Numbered from the stretch's first letter, positions 1 to 13,429 are shown. The stretch: DNA of 64,000 nucleotides from Bostrychus sinensis (GCA_020698575.1 CM036244.1:29858034-29922033); one strand, 5' to 3'. Translations and numbers: made by a program. Notes: generated by a model from the sequence alone, not told the origin.

Positions 1-930
1 TGTGTCTCTGCGCTGTGCCTCTCCCCCTCCCATCTCCTCACACAGAGCAGGCTCCTTCACAGCTGTGAGGTCCTTGATCAGCTGCTCTCACCTTGCTGCC
101 GTTCCCATTTGTTGCATCACAGACATGACACAAGTAGGTTTATGATAGAAAGTGCTGGAGGGAAGCGCCATCACGCAACTACACAACTGCAGTAAAAACA
201 GTCTTAACATATGCAGCTATTTAAGAGAAGAGAGTTTTTACTCATGACATTTTTTCTTCACGTTAATAAGTGCAGAAATAGCCTTGATTTTAAAATCGTT
301 AGGCTAAAGATATTAAATATAATACTATAATAAATAAGACCCGCATCTAGCTCACGATAGACGAGCAGGGAGCGCAGAGGGCTGCTGGGGGGGGGCAGCC
401 ACTTCACAGAAGGACCAGAGGGGTTCAGGGGAAATTAGACTCAAATAAATAAACAGCGTGGAATAAACAGGTATATATTTATCCTACTATACATTATGTT
501 TGACATTTTCAAAAGTGGTATAGCATATAAGAGGGTAAATTAAAAAAATAAAATACCATTTATAATAGGCCTATTTCTACTTTCATATGTATTTCTTGAA
601 AATATTTTGGCAACAGTCCAATTGTTGAAATATTTTTAATTCTAATTATTTTATTGCTATTAACTGTATTGTATAGCACAGACTTTTGAATTTCATAAGA
701 ACCTTTTCATTCATCTGGGTTAAAATTAATTAAATCAATATTAAAGAGAATCGTGACATAATCAGTTAACTTGAAGTCGTTTTGTTATTAATAGTATAGT
801 ATAAAAGTACTTATTTTAGGTTTAATTTAGTAACACTGTCTGATCTAGACAAATTCCGCTATTTTTCTTCCAATTGTGCTATTTTTGAGTTCTCATTGGG
901 CTGGAAATTTTTCTGGGACCTGGCAACCCT
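1..930. other. Unassigned AT-rich sequence
   Basis: No gene, splice-supported exon or clear repeat seen. A G-run lies near 388-396 in a short GC-richer patch (about 350-425); the rest is AT-rich with stops in all frames. Confidence 0.6.
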
Positions 931-1534
931 GGCCCCAAACACACTGGCTGCTTCGGGCGCAGCAGCGAGTGTACTGGCGTCACAGCTGCGTTGCTACAAC
1001 GTGAGGTTGTACACACTGGCTGTGTGAGCAGCTCACTGCTGGCAGCTCCTTCTCTATAGAAAAGCCATTCAGAAGTCAATATGAGAGTACAGCCACATAT
1101 ATCAGACCTATGGCGACTATATTTGAATAAAGAGACGTATGTTTACTATCTCTGTAGACTGGACATTCCAAAGGCAAGACTTTTTACAGTACAAGTGAAA
1201 GTTCCCGTTCACGGTCCATCAGAGCCAGAAATCACCCCCAAACATTAAAAAAATGCATCAGGTATGGGTAATGCTCATTGTAGTTACCAAAATATAACAA
1301 TTTATGCTAATTTTGTGTGTATTTTGGATGAAAAACGCGACCCAGCGGCAGCTGCCAGCGTCAAAATTCAGCGAGGGTTTGATTTTTTAGGAGATCGTGT
1401 CACAGCCCTGTTTGACAAGCCCGCATCTCACGTGGGCAGTGTGGCTGCTCTGATCTGCTGAGCTGGGGGCTGAAGTGAAAACGGTTTCCTGACACTGTCA
1501 CCACACTGCAGTTACAGCCAGTGTGTTTGGGGCC
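931..1534. mobile_element. 604-bp element with 20-bp perfect terminal inverted repeats
   Basis: GGCCCCAAACACACTGGCTG at 931-950 is exactly inverted at 1515-1534. The enclosed sequence is non-coding, and the inverted ends do not extend beyond these 20 bp. No convincing target duplication is visible in the flanks, so the superfamily is not assigned. A non-autonomous DNA transposon (MITE) is the simplest reading. The short ORFs inside have no recognisable domain. Confidence 0.55.
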
Positions 1535-4500
1535 TTGGCCTTTATAGGGAATGTTTGATTTGCTGTCAAACCTGTATAAGCCATGTCTATATTTATATAC
1601 CGCGTATCTGCTTTTTCTGCTATTAAAAATATATATGTAGGCCTAATTTGTTATAGTACCGGCATAAGCAAAAATCTACTTTCACCCCTGGTAGTGACAC
1701 AGTATTTCCAAGTGGTACAAACTGGGACAGCTGAAAAATGTGCAAGTGTTTAGAGACAGCTACAAGTGACACAGACAGTGTACTCCTAATGCCTACTACA
1801 TACATCCTCTGCCACTGTGTGCTGGTGGAATCAATCAGTTATCTGTCAGAGATAACTTGGCATCAAGAAATTCATTCTTCTTCGTCAAGCAATTTGTATT
1901 CTCCCCGGGAGATATTGCTTAAGCACTGCTTGAGAGCCTAGTTTGCTGCAAGTTAAACTGTTATTGCATTATGTTAGCTAAGTAATAGTGAAAAATAAGG
2001 TATTCTATGCTTGCGAAACTTAGAGGTTCAATTCTGGAGCAATATGTTGAGCCAACTGGTTAGAGGACGCAGTACACCTCATGGGTTGGGTATTCCTCCA
2101 TGGCCTGACTGCAATACAGAAAGATACTGATGCAGGAGAAAAACAAAACAACACGCAGGATGTTTTTAAACTGCAGTCTCATGCATGGATAGAGGTGTTG
2201 AGTACAAAGAATCTGAAAATAGTTCAACTCTTCAGTGACTCCCTATCACTTAGACCAGTCCCTGCAGACCTGTGGGTGCTTGGGTGGGTGACTGTGGCTC
2301 CATATTTGGCTCTCTATACATCACTTGCATATTCAGGGCACCTGCTGTCAGGAGAGGTGAGATCCTGGGCCAACTCACAGAAAGAAATCCTGACCTGTCA
2401 CCCACCTCCAATGCTTCATACTGCAAAGTAACAACTACACAACCTGCAGCCATTTTAAAGCTCCCTCTACATGAGAATTAGTTAAAGGCACTAGTGAGTA
2501 CAACTCAAGTTATCAATGTTAAAACTTTAACTTTACATGTTAATGCTTAACTGCTACCTATAAAAGTGTCAGCGCAAATACAGCACAAAGCCAAAGTCTC
2601 CTCTCCAACATTCAGGGAGAAGAAGAAGGAGACATATTTTTACCCAGTGCTGCTACAGATGAACAGTCACTATCTCCAGAGGACATTCTCTGTCAGCTGC
2701 AGGTGAGAGATGAATGATGATGTTTGAAGAAGAGAAAACAGGAACTTACCTAAAAGAGACAAAGAGAAAGCATCATCAGTCATGTGATTATTATAGAAAA
2801 TATTCAAGCCACTTAAAAAACTAATACGGTATCACAAGTGATAATAATCTGAGACGGCCCTAATATACCGTCATTAGTCTTAACTTGTGCTATGACTCCT
2901 ACTACTTTTCCAAAGCATAATAGATATGGAGATAGCCTTCAAAGAGGGCATCTTTAATATGGGTATCATTCATTTACATTGGAATTTTATCATACAGCAA
3001 TATCTGCACTAAAATCTAGTAATTTTCATGATTATCATCACCTCCTGCTTCATTATGCACCAAGGTTTGTTCTATCAAAAGAAATCTTCAGCTGATTTAA
3101 CTAAAAAATGTACTTCCACTGACATGTCTTCTGAGACTGAGCGCTCTGAACTTATGAGATATCAATGATCCGTGTAGGACCAGTATATCACTGTGATGCA
3201 ACTGCATGAATTATTCAAAATATGTTTTAAACTTCTGAGTGTATTGTTTCAATATGTACCAAAGGCAGCCATTAGTCATGACAATGATAAAATAAAGTGA
3301 TGAAATTCCACGTGCATTGAGTTTCCTGTGATGCTATCTGCTCTGCTCTAATTATGGCAGGGACAATAAGAAGCCAGGGGAATATTGCCAGTGACATAAA
3401 TGTATTATCTCACAGCCTTGTGTCTCCAGATCACTTTCCCTCTGCCATCTCAGAGGTTCCCTCGCAGACGGGCCTAGTCATAATCCATCTGATCACAATC
3501 ATGCTTTTTTATAGTTTTAACCTCTGTTATGGGAAGAATTCATCTCCTCTAAATCTGCCTCTTACAGGCAGAACCTGTATGAACAATGTATGATAAGACA
3601 TTTGCCACTGCCACTTTGATAGGAGCTACCCAATTTTTCCCATGGATTGATGGAAACCTGTGTAATTATTTAATGATACACAGTGTTGTTATAGGAATCA
3701 CTGAGTTTTGCATGTGTTGATAAAAGCAGAAATAAAATACAGTAGCTATTGCATTTTTTGTAGTTGATGAGTGGTTGGGTTGGAGACACTATGGGTAACA
3801 GATTTTGTTATAACAGCGCCAATAGCAAAATCGTGTAGTTCAGCTTTAAAGAAAATATTAAAGCTGTAAGAAACACAAGAAAGACTGAGATTTTTTTTTA
3901 TAGCACTCTAACTGCTGTTCGAAAGCTGTTTTGTCTTGTCGTGTTGAACTCTCTCATTTCTTAGTCGGATGCGTAGAGGCAAAGACCTATGAAGCGCTCA
4001 CTGATCCAAGTTCCCCTCAACAGAGCAGAGGCTTCACTTAATGCAGTGTCCGTTGAGAGGCAGCTTTCAGAGGATGAGATCCAGTCTGCTGTGACCTGAA
4101 CCGTCCAAGCCCCAGGGAGCAACCAGCAATTTCCACAAGGTCAACAGTTAAAGAAATAACTAGGGAGACAAACACAGAGCGAGAAGCAGAACAAGTGCTT
4201 AACATTCAGCCAGCTGTTTTACCCGCAGCCATTTTCCCACTGGCTTGTCAGTCAGAGCTATGTCTATCATTGAGTTCTTCAATTGAAAAAGCCAGGAGGG
4301 GGTGAGTAAAAGGACAAGATATGACCTCTAGAGGAGATACTTTGAAACAGACGTTTGATGGAACAGGTTGATGTTTGCTGTGAAATGGGAATTGAAAATC
4401 TGCAGTGACTTTCACACAGCCTGCAGTTTTCCCCTCCTGGTGATACTGTTAGCAAGACTTCTACTGTTTGTTGTGGCGGAGGCTGGCTTCACAAAAACCA

Positions 4501-5084
4501 TATGTTCTTTACTGAGGCGCTTGATGAATAAGGGTGACCTTTTGCTGTCAAGTGAATAATGACTACAGAAGATGTAGTCAAACAACTATAATCGATAGAA
4601 AGGTGCCAGGATGTTGTCGTATACTGCGGTGGAACAGGGAGGTAAAGGTGGGGCAGGTGTCACACACTGGGGATCTTTGATGAACAGATTAAATACAGTA
4701 TATCTATAAACACTACAGTAGGACAGGGTTTGTTTGGTGCACATCGACTTACATAAGAAATTACAATATACAAAAGAGATCCAGAAACAAAGAGTGCTCT
4801 GACAAAGATTTTTTAGGTTGATTACTGTTTAGTGAAAGCTGTGATCACCCAATATTGATTACACTGAGCATCCGTTTAATATGTACTCCAAAATCATAAA
4901 ATACTGTAGCCTTTTCCAAATTGGTAATGCTAAAGATGATAAGAGGTTAATGACAAATCTTAAGTCAACATTCAGGTCATACTTTTCTGCCTCTGACACT
5001 CTTTCCTTCATCAAATTATCCGTTGCCATTCCTCTCCACCGATCCTCTGAAGTCATACTGATGATTGATATATTTAATTTAAAG
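1535..5084. other. Gene-free AT-rich stretch
   Basis: No coding family recognised. ORFs of 60-116 codons (for example 2081-2431) have no domain or coding-like composition that I can see. The only point of note is a TATAAAAG at about 2557 followed some 140 bases on by a good 5' splice-site match (about 2699-2707), discussed as a weak finding. Confidence 0.55.
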
Positions 5085-5087
5085 TTT

Positions 5088-5138
5088 TAATGCCAGATGC
5101 CCTTCCCATACAATCCTCTGCATTTAATTGGGCTCAAG
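5088..5138 (+). repeat. Fragment of dispersed repeat family A
   Basis: It contains a 'GCCAGATGCCCTTCC' core followed by CTCTGCATTTAATTGGGCT, matching better-preserved copies at 40388-40560 and 41176-41310 and fragments at 45083-45202 (inverted) and 60905-60992. This family is widespread in fish genomes. I do not know its mobilising partner. Confidence 0.5.
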
Positions 5139-5148
5139 AACAGCGTAA

Positions 5149-5930
5149 TGGTACGTTCACACCGGACGTGAATCTGGCGTCAAATTCGCATCATCCACGT
5201 CTAGTTGGACGCGTGAACATTTTGTACTCACTCGCGTCATTTGCGCGTGAAATTTGCGCAAATAGGGCGAATTCACTCGTGGGAATGAGGCGAATTGGAT
5301 GCTTCATTCATGTCAAATGAGGGGCATGGCCGCCAGGGCTACTCCCAAATGAGCCTGTCTCGGTTTGGTCACTTGTGTCATGTGTGGCTGTGAGGACCTC
5401 TCCCCAGAGACAGCTGAGAGAGCCTGGGGTTATTTCTTGCACATTAGCTCTCTCTAGTGGTTTTGGGTCTAGTCTAGTCACAGGCTCTGTATTTTCCGTT
5501 GTTCTGGAGAGTACAATAACTGCTAATATAACAAGCACATCTCAATAGGCTATTTTGGTAAAGTTAACCCCCCTTTATATTTATTTGTATTTATTTGTGT
5601 GTTCTTGATGTCATGATGATCAGAGTGAGCCTCTGTCACAGGCTCGTATCACAGATAACAGCTATAACCACAGTCACACAAAGCCTAAACAGCCATATTT
5701 ATTTTATTTTTATAGTGTTTTCTTTCAGGGCTGTTTTTGTTTTCTGTCTTCAAAAAAGTAGAAGAGCTGCTGAAGCCTGCAGCTTTTTATCTCCGGGTTC
5801 ACTCTGACATCATAGATGACTGTTTTGCTGGATCCCCGAGGCAGGGATCCCCCTTCTGTTACATTGTACGTAACCACATTGCTACAGCAGGTCCCTGATT
5901 GGTTAACGCGCCGCGAATGTTCGCAGCATG
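5149..5930 (+). mobile_element. DNA-transposon derivative, left end recognisable, right end lost
   Basis: Begins GTACGTTCACACCGGACG, a terminal motif I associate with non-autonomous DNA transposons in fish. The next 150 bases are rich in CG dinucleotides and near-repeats of GCGTCAAATTCGC and GCGTGAAATTTGCGC type. Related internal sequence (GCGCCGCGAATGTTCGC) occurs near 5908, but no inverted copy of the left end follows. The element is therefore truncated or recombined on its right side, and the boundary given is approximate. Confidence 0.45.
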
Positions 5931-6150
5931 GATGTATTATAGAACTGGATAATGAATGATGTCACGACCGCCGTTGTTTTCAATGGCCATGCTCATTGGC
6001 GCATGATGCCAAAAAAGCTTTTTACTTCCGCGTTGTGTGGCCCATAGAGCAGGCGCACTGCGGCCCTGGAGCAAGCACAACGTTGCTCCACGTACCACGT
6101 GACCGGCTCTGACCAATGGGCGCGATGGTAGGCTAGAGCGGTGACATCAC
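5885..6150. promoter_or_regulatory. Promoter-like cluster of CCAAT and E-box motifs (candidate)
   Basis: A CG-richer segment in AT-rich surroundings. It has ATTGG near 5898 and at 5994-5998, CCAAT at 6113-6117 and a CACGTG E-box at 6096-6101. This combination is typical of NF-Y/USF-type CpG promoters, but it lies beside a transposon fragment and may be transposon DNA. No downstream gene is visible on either strand, so function is inference. Confidence 0.25.
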
Positions 6151-9100
6151 AAACCATAAAAAGTTATTTTTTAGCCAAATTAAAGATTTCAAAGAGGGAA
6201 AAAGTCCATGGTGTAAAAATAGATAATAAAAAATGTCCCTCCCAATCTGGCTGCACAGGGCAATCTGTATCACCTCAAAGCGTCCTCATGCCCTCTGAGA
6301 GGAAGCAGCACAACAACCACAACACTGCAGTGAAACCTGGAGCCTCATGTGTTTGTGCTGACTCTGCAGCAACCATTACTGAAAGGTCACAGCAGCCTGC
6401 AAGAAGGAGAGCTGTTGAGATCTCTCTGTCACTAACTGTCCTTCACCAATTATCTCACTCAGATATCATCAGCTGTAAAGAGCTTGTGTATGATCTGACA
6501 TGTTCTTCTGATCAGAAACAATAAATTACATGGGGAAGGTTACATCGATGTTGTGTGGTACAAAGAGTTGAAGTTATTCAGCTACAGAAAAATAACTTCC
6601 AAAGCTTTCCTCTCCTCTTATTGCTATTATAGTATAATGATTATTGCTATTATTTTAAATTATTTTAAAGTCTTAATAATCCAGCCACAGGGAGTGACCA
6701 ACCAGGGTATGTTTTGTGCAAAACCCAGGCCAAAATAAATGGCAAAGCAACATGTTTATGCATACATATGCACTCCACATTAGGAGGCTGTGGTGACCAA
6801 AGAAGGGAACAGTGCAAACTAGAAATGTTTAAAGCAGCACCACAATGTTGTATTCGTACCTTAAAATAATGTAAAAAAATATTTTAGTGGTAGATCAACT
6901 CTTAGCAGAAAGTACTCAACTGACCTCTGAGCATTATCATTCCCTGTCACTGTGTAACTCAAAGAAGCAGGTCACTCTACTAACTAGTAACATGCAAACA
7001 AAATGGTAATGCTAATCAAAACACTGTTATTCTTCTGTCATTACGTTAGTTCATTTCTGAAAACTAAAACCATGAACTATGACATACCCATCCTTTTCTG
7101 TTGAGTCTATTCAAAAACACTTTCCAAGCAGTGAGGAGGCAGAAGGCAGAGATAACCCAGTGATGAATGAATGTGATAGCCAGCCTCTGGGCACAGCAGC
7201 CGCAACCTACAATAAGAAAATATCTCTTGCTGTCTGCTTATTTTGATTCTTTGCCTCAGTACTGTGCTGTGTCAGTTTCCACATTACAGTTTTACCCATC
7301 TGCATGTCCCTCGCTCCACAGCTGGGGCCTGCCTCACAGCTTGTGCCGGATATATTTTGTTAACATGTTTATATTGGCACTTTAAAAGTGAAAGGGTGTC
7401 GTGGGCGCTGCCACTGATATCCTCTGACATTAGAACTGCAAACATGAGCTGGCAGCTGTGGGTTTATGCAAGCCACCATATTTGGATCTTCCCCCCTCGC
7501 TCCATCAGGTAATCACTGCAAAACACCAGCCAGTATTTCTTCTGGCACTTTAGAGATTAATGAGCAGTGTTCATTTGTTAAAGTTGGTTATTGATGCAAA
7601 TTTAGATAACAGCTCAATTAAAGGAGCTCAGTGCCTTGGCAGATTTGTATTCAATGAGGCTCAAGTGAGCTCTGACAGTTTTGCCACCCCAAGGCAAGGA
7701 TTGTAATAGCTGCCATATTACCTACAATAATAATATCATTGGTGCAGATTGCATATAAAACAACAGATCAGGACTTGTTAGGAAGCAGGGCCCAATATTG
7801 TATTTCAGACTATGGCTTGTAAGACATATACGGATACACAAATAGGTGCTCAGGCAGAATGGTGTCTCCCTGGGGAATAACTTGCATGACATAGCACATT
7901 TCACTGCTATTTTGTGGTTGTTAGAATAACAGCACTGCTGTTCCTTTTTCACAACACATTTTCTGTTAAAGCTCCACGATTTGACTAAAAAGGAAAACCT
8001 GTTTTATCACAAGTGTAAAATTATCAGCAAAAGTATGAAATTTAACAGGTGCACTAACTCTGTGCTGTGAATGTCTCTGATAAATGTGTTTTGTACAAAA
8101 TCTTTCTAAGTAAAAATTTCAGAAAAGAAAGACTCACAAGACTGGCCTCAGTCCAGACACACATTTCTTGAACATAATGATATAAATCTCCTTAATGGAC
8201 TTTTTTTTACTGTAAATGTTCTGAGCTGCACTAAAGAAATGGAAAGTTCATTTTGTAGAGAAGTTCAAGCAAACAAAGACTATAAATGTCTCTGTCAAAA
8301 GCATCATTTGCCTAAAATGGTTTAACTACTCAATTGAAATGTTCTAAGTATTCATAGAAATATTGAGTTCATTTCAGGTTTGCTATGGGCAATGTTTTTT
8401 CTCTAAGCCATTTCTTTCTAGTGATGTGATCCTAAGATGAGCCTGGGGAGCAAAGTAATTGAAACACACTCATCACATTAGCTCTAAATAGAGAGCTTTT
8501 GTTTATTCTATTGGTCTTTTACTTCATTATTGTTATTATATATTATTTTCTTTGACATATTCCATTATTTTAGTAACTTCATTTCAACAGCATTTCCATT
8601 TGATTAAATTTCTCTTTTTCCTACTGCCACAAAATTAGAGTCTAAATAACTGACATCACATGTTCATTAGAGCAGATACTACAAGGCCAGCACTGACATA
8701 CAAAGATAACAGCACACTGGGGAGGCTGGATTATTATGGCCGTTCTGTTGTAATCAGATGTTCATCTCAGTGAACAGTCCATTTCTTATCAGGTTTCTAA
8801 AGCTTAAAGATACCACAGTGCATGATTAAAAACACCAGGTTTACACAAGGAAATGAAATCATCTCCCAAAAGTTTCCAAAAGTCACCGATGTCCTTGGTT
8901 CACACAGAAATTATTTTATTTATACTGACATCATTTTAACAGTGGCTGTGATTACTGAGTGATTGAAGATGGTTCTGGTAAATAGTAAGCCACCAACAAC
9001 ATGCGCGACATGTCAGTAATTAGAGGGAGAATATTAGCAATAATTCTATTGAACTTTAAAACAATATACAGATTTTTACAAGGTGCTTCCTCAACATTGA

Positions 9101-9748
9101 CTGTGTATGAGTGAGTCTTTGCCCTTACAAACTGTTGGTATTATAGATATACAGTATATAATATACAAATCCATAATACTCATATAACCTTTAGGGCTTT
9201 GCAATTCATACAAAAGCAGAAGGTCCCTGCTGACAATTGAACTGAGTTGTTTTTCCTAATAGCATTAGCAAGGTTGAGTCCAAGGTGACAGCAGTTGAAG
9301 TGGTGTATTCCCTGTTCTCAGGTCAGCCAAACGGTTCACTCAGTGAGAGGACCAGAGAGGGAGAGAGCTGTGTGTGCCAGAGAGGCCATCACAGGAGAAG
9401 AGATAGTGTTTTATCTGCCCAGCCGTGGCCACCCTCCAGTCACATTTAAATAAAAATATATCTCTGCAACAAAACAACAAGTATTTCTTTACAGGCACAG
9501 CAGCTTCCAGCTGGAACACTTGATTAAAGACAAGTGAGAAAGCTCTGGGATGTTACTAATCACCCTCAGCCTCCATCACTGCTGCAGTAATAGCATTCTA
9601 AAACAGAAGCGCCACCACATCATTTATATTTAAACAATGCTTTATGCTACAAAGTTATGAATTATTAATGCATGCATGCTGAGCTGTAATCTGCATCTTT
9701 AACATGATTAATGCAGAAGTGAACTAGTGACCAATTCATATCCATTTA
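6151..9748. other. Gene-free stretch
   Basis: About 3.6 kb of AT-rich sequence with no recognisable exon, RNA gene or repeat family. The ORF at 6141-6524 (127 codons) has no domain, signal peptide or family resemblance and is probably chance. Confidence 0.55.
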
Positions 9749-9921
9749 GGGCTCGATCTTCCACTTGACACAAAGATGGAGGGGACGTTGATGCAGCTTT
9801 TTGTGTCTGTGTTCACAATGTCTCCGCCAAGGCCTGCAGCCACCACCACAGGGCGTGTCAGTCTACAACAGTCACTGGTCTAAAATCTAGGCATGGTGTG
9901 GTGCAGATGGGCATGAAGCTA
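9749..9921 (+). repeat. Left copy of ~170-bp inverted repeat
   Basis: Matches the reverse complement of 14792-14960 over nearly its full length, with scattered substitutions and small indels. The conserved outer end is GGGC(T/C)CGATCTTC. Confidence 0.75.
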
Positions 9922-10045
9922 GCCTGGCGAGCCAGATTCTCCTACTTGTTCTTCACAAGCAGGACAGTCTGGTTCCCCTCTCAGGGCGGTGCATTTCTCC
10001 AGTTCAATTTGGAAATGGCCAATCAGAGTTTACAGCCTTTAATGG
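9919..10045 (+). mobile_element. Truncated relative of the Mutator-like element at 58722-59182
   Basis: Starts AGCCTGGCGAGCCAGATT, comparable with the left end TTGCCTGGAGATTCCAGACT at 58722. It shares, in order, a subterminal CCAGA...TCTGG fold, a CTCAGGGCGG/CTAGGGCGG block and GGCCAATCAGA. Only the left ~120 bp is present. It sits immediately inside the left 170-bp repeat. Confidence 0.5.
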
Positions 10046-12338
10046 CACTGCAACCTTATTAAATATTCCCCTTCTCCACCAGAGCCCAGAACATGGACAG
10101 AAGGCTGCAGACTTTCTGAATTTCCACTTGTTTAATAGATTTGTACAAAGATGACACATATGTGAAGCTGCAGCTCAGTGTCTGTAATATCTGCTGACAC
10201 TCCAGGGGCCAAACAGTTGTTCCCATCTCACACCTTGACACAAATGGCTCAGAATTATCCCAAGTGCTGCCATCCCAGTGTCAAGCTCTCAGTATTCACT
10301 AAACTGAACAATGCTAAGATCAAAGCAGGGAGACCCTCCTGCAGCAGTCAATGCCAAACAAAGTGAAAACTCCTCCAGTGAAGAAATCGTGCCCCAGGGA
10401 TTTCTCAGAAACAGACATTTATGAGGCCATTAACCTTGTCACGACAGTTAAAATAGATGGCGGGACATAAAATGAGGCAGAAGCGAGACAGTGAGGGGAG
10501 ATTCTCTACAAACAAAGATGAATGTGTGCTGGCAGACGGATGTTTACAAAGAGAGAGATAACTTTGGGAAGTTAAGATGACATTCCTCACAGGTCACGTA
10601 TCGATCTCTCAACCTTCTTGCTGCTTTAACCACTCTGCCATCATGCCCCCCACTGTTTGACAAGTAGAACCAAAATGAAAGAACAGAACTATGGCTGATT
10701 AGTATGTCTGTTTTCATCCCAATCCATTAAATTCACAGATCAAATATGCAGCAGCCTATAGGATATGACCTATTGGTTTTTGGACTTATACCTCCATGGT
10801 TTCCATGGCTGCACTGTTTCCCAAAACATGCTCTCATTTCCTGTGAATGTCAAAATGCTTTCTTGCTGAGGCAATCAGCAAACTGCTCAAGAACCTCCTT
10901 GAATTTGAGAAGTACAAATGAACTACAGAGACATATTTTTAACTTCTGCTTGGCTTTTAGTTTTGTACAAAATAGTGGCCTGTATCTGTAGTTTAATTAC
11001 ACCCACAAATAATGGACTGTGATGAAGGGCACACACAGATATGTCCATTCATTCTTTTTAGTTCCAGGGAGAATATTCTGCTAATTAAATCTAGGAAGTA
11101 CTTATGATCTTCAGAGGAGACCCAGTACTGAAGGACACGATCACAGAAAATCCTTTGAAACATATTGGTCTTAGTAGTTGTTGGGAAAAGAAGCAATCAA
11201 CACATGACATTGACCACTGCAACTATGCTACTTATTAATCTATGGGAAATGCAGTACTTTGGTGCAGTACTGGTCTAAATCTTCAGTGTGATTGCCGCTT
11301 TTTTCTTCTTTTTTAATCCCAGGGTTGTACATAGCAAAAGTCCCAGGGCTGACAGTATCTGCTCGCTACAATCTAACCACCCACCCTGCTTTGACCTTTC
11401 CATTAATAATAGGCTTTCAGTCAGTACCAATCTGGAAGGCTCCTCCAAAAGGCTGTACACTAAAGGGCCAGAACCAGTGCTTCAGAGAGATTGGCTAGAG
11501 TGGGAAATCTTCAACAATCTTCAACACCAAAAGGTATTCAGCTGACAGAGGAGCCTTACGACATGAAAAAGGGCAGAAGAATAGAGCTCCTAGTACCTCT
11601 TAACTTCAATACTTCTCTGCAACTTACTTTAGGGAGCAAATTTAAACTTCACTTTAGCTATGTTGTGTGGACATTATAGGAGCCACTCGTACGCCCTGAC
11701 AGCAGGTGAACTCAGTGACCATACCCTGCTCTTTTCTGTCTAGACACTGTCTCTTAAAAACCTCAGACATTCTCCTCAGACCAAGACAAAAGCGTGTGTC
11801 AAAGCGAAATGTTCTAACCTGAAGGTTGGCGGTAGGTGGCAGCCACACTTCCATCAGTCTGCTCAGTCACTGTACACAACATCAGTTCAGCTTTGATAAC
11901 ACAATGCAATGCAATCGTGCTTGTTTATCTTATAGGCTGCCTTTTTAAGTCCGGGAACTTAATACCTTATTCACTTCTCCAGCTAAATGTAATCCAATTG
12001 AATGTGACGTGCATCCCCAAACATCATGACAGAAACGTCAAAGTGCTGCCAAAATTGAAAAATGATGGGGGTTCGAACCATAAATATCACAGCATATAAA
12101 ACCTTGTTCTCTCACTTCACCACCTCCGTGAGTAGCAGAAGCCTCTTGTTATATTTTCTCTGGTAATTGTACCCAAGATGCTTTTAAATTCTGAGCATTG
12201 AAGGAGTTCTTATCTTCATCAAGGTTTTTGTTTTTTGTTTTTTTTTTACCATATGTTGTTCTTCCAGTGACTAAATGGCACGCCAAGACTTATCCCCCAA
12301 CATCAGCCAAACTCTGGAGTTTGTATTCATATGGACAT
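10046..12338. other. Gene-free stretch inside the 5.2-kb interval
   Basis: No coding family or RNA gene recognised. The short ORFs here (for example 11288-11545) look like chance frames. An isolated GGTTCGAACC at about 12069 is not part of a tRNA fold. Confidence 0.5.
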
Positions 12339-12529
12339 TGGGCCGGATCTTTCGCAGCTTAGTGCAGGAGGCGGACCAGACAGTGGCGACCAGGCAGTGG
12401 CCTTATCGCAATCCCTGCTCTTTAGACTGGGCACCAAACATAGTTTAAGGAGGTTGGACATGGGCTGGGATTGGGCTAATGAGGCTGGACTTGAAATGGG
12501 GCAGATCTAAGCTGGGCAACAGCTGTGCA
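12339..12529 (+). repeat. Dispersed repeat family B, copy 1
   Basis: Begins GGGCCGGATCTTTCGC and contains GTGCAGGAGGCGGACCAGAC and CCCTGCTCTTTAGACTGG. The reverse complement of 27813-28003 carries the same blocks in the same order through to the closing GGGCAACAGCTGTGCA. The opening GGGCC(G/C)GATCTT resembles the outer ends of the 170-bp inverted repeats, suggesting related mobile elements. Confidence 0.7.
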
Positions 12530-12899
12530 TTTAGGAAAAGGTTGAATTTGAGTGTGTTGCAAGGAATTAACAAATCAGACAGAAGGCGCTGCTTTTAAAG
12601 GTGCGCAGAGCCTCAGTCCTGCAATCGTCTCCTCACCGGGAAAAGAAGTGCCCCACTCTCAGAGGAGGAAAAGATGATCCTGGCTGAGCTGATGGAACAA
12701 AGCTTCTGCACTGCAAGCAGCATAACTCTGTGCCCAGCTGTGATCAGGGCAGTGCCCGCCTTGTCCTAGCCTGATCCTGGTGGTCCTCCACGTGCGCAAG
12801 GAGTACGCCCTAGCTTTGCTTCCTCCTCTTACCACTGCCTCTCGCCGCTGGCTCGGGCTCTGTCAGGACGCCAGGCACAGCTGACAGACAAGTGAAAAG

Positions 12900-13429
12900 T
12901 TTACAATATAAATTTTATTTTTTTGTTCTTTTGTCTTTTGCTTTTCATCACCGTGGACAGCAGCTCATGACAGAGGAGGAAGGAGTGCATCTAATGGGGG
13001 TGGGGGTCACCAACAAATGTTGGAGTCATGACTGCAGGCCGAGAACTAAATAATAATTACACGTCCGGCAAGTCCGGGCTGCAACACCAAGCTGTGCGTT
13101 CATACGCAGGGAGAGTTTCTTTCCAGTTACAATAGAGCGAGTGCTTGTGGGAATAATGCATAGCTAAGAACGAGTTTGAGAGTTGAGTTGAGAAATGCAG
13201 CAAGAGGGGCTGGTTATTACAGAGTCAAAATGTAGAGCGCAGTACAGCAATAAAGCCCTGGTGGGAACTGAACTACTTTAGTAAACAAAGGGTGACGGGA
13301 GTGAAAAAGTTAACTCCGGAGGATGAACGCATTCTGTCCTAGATCTCCTGTGTCACCCTGGTGTTAAGAGACCAAAGCAGGGAAGGTTACCACACGTCTT
13401 TAACTATAGCAGGCAGCACATACGCTGTC
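12900..13429. other. Unassigned, moderately GC-rich sequence
   Basis: No exon, RNA gene or repeat family recognised. It may be interior sequence of the element bounded at 9749 and 14960. Confidence 0.4.

Noticed and set aside
10585..10655. Minus-strand GGCAGAGTGGTTAAAGC, like a tRNA-Ser/Leu D-arm region
   Set aside because: The B-box is poor (GATCGATACG), no acceptor stem closes, and no SINE body follows. At best a decayed tRNA-derived fragment.
12060..12080. GGTTCGAACC resembling a tRNA T-loop box
   Set aside because: No A-box or acceptor pairing at the right spacing on either strand, so neither a tRNA nor a clear SINE promoter.
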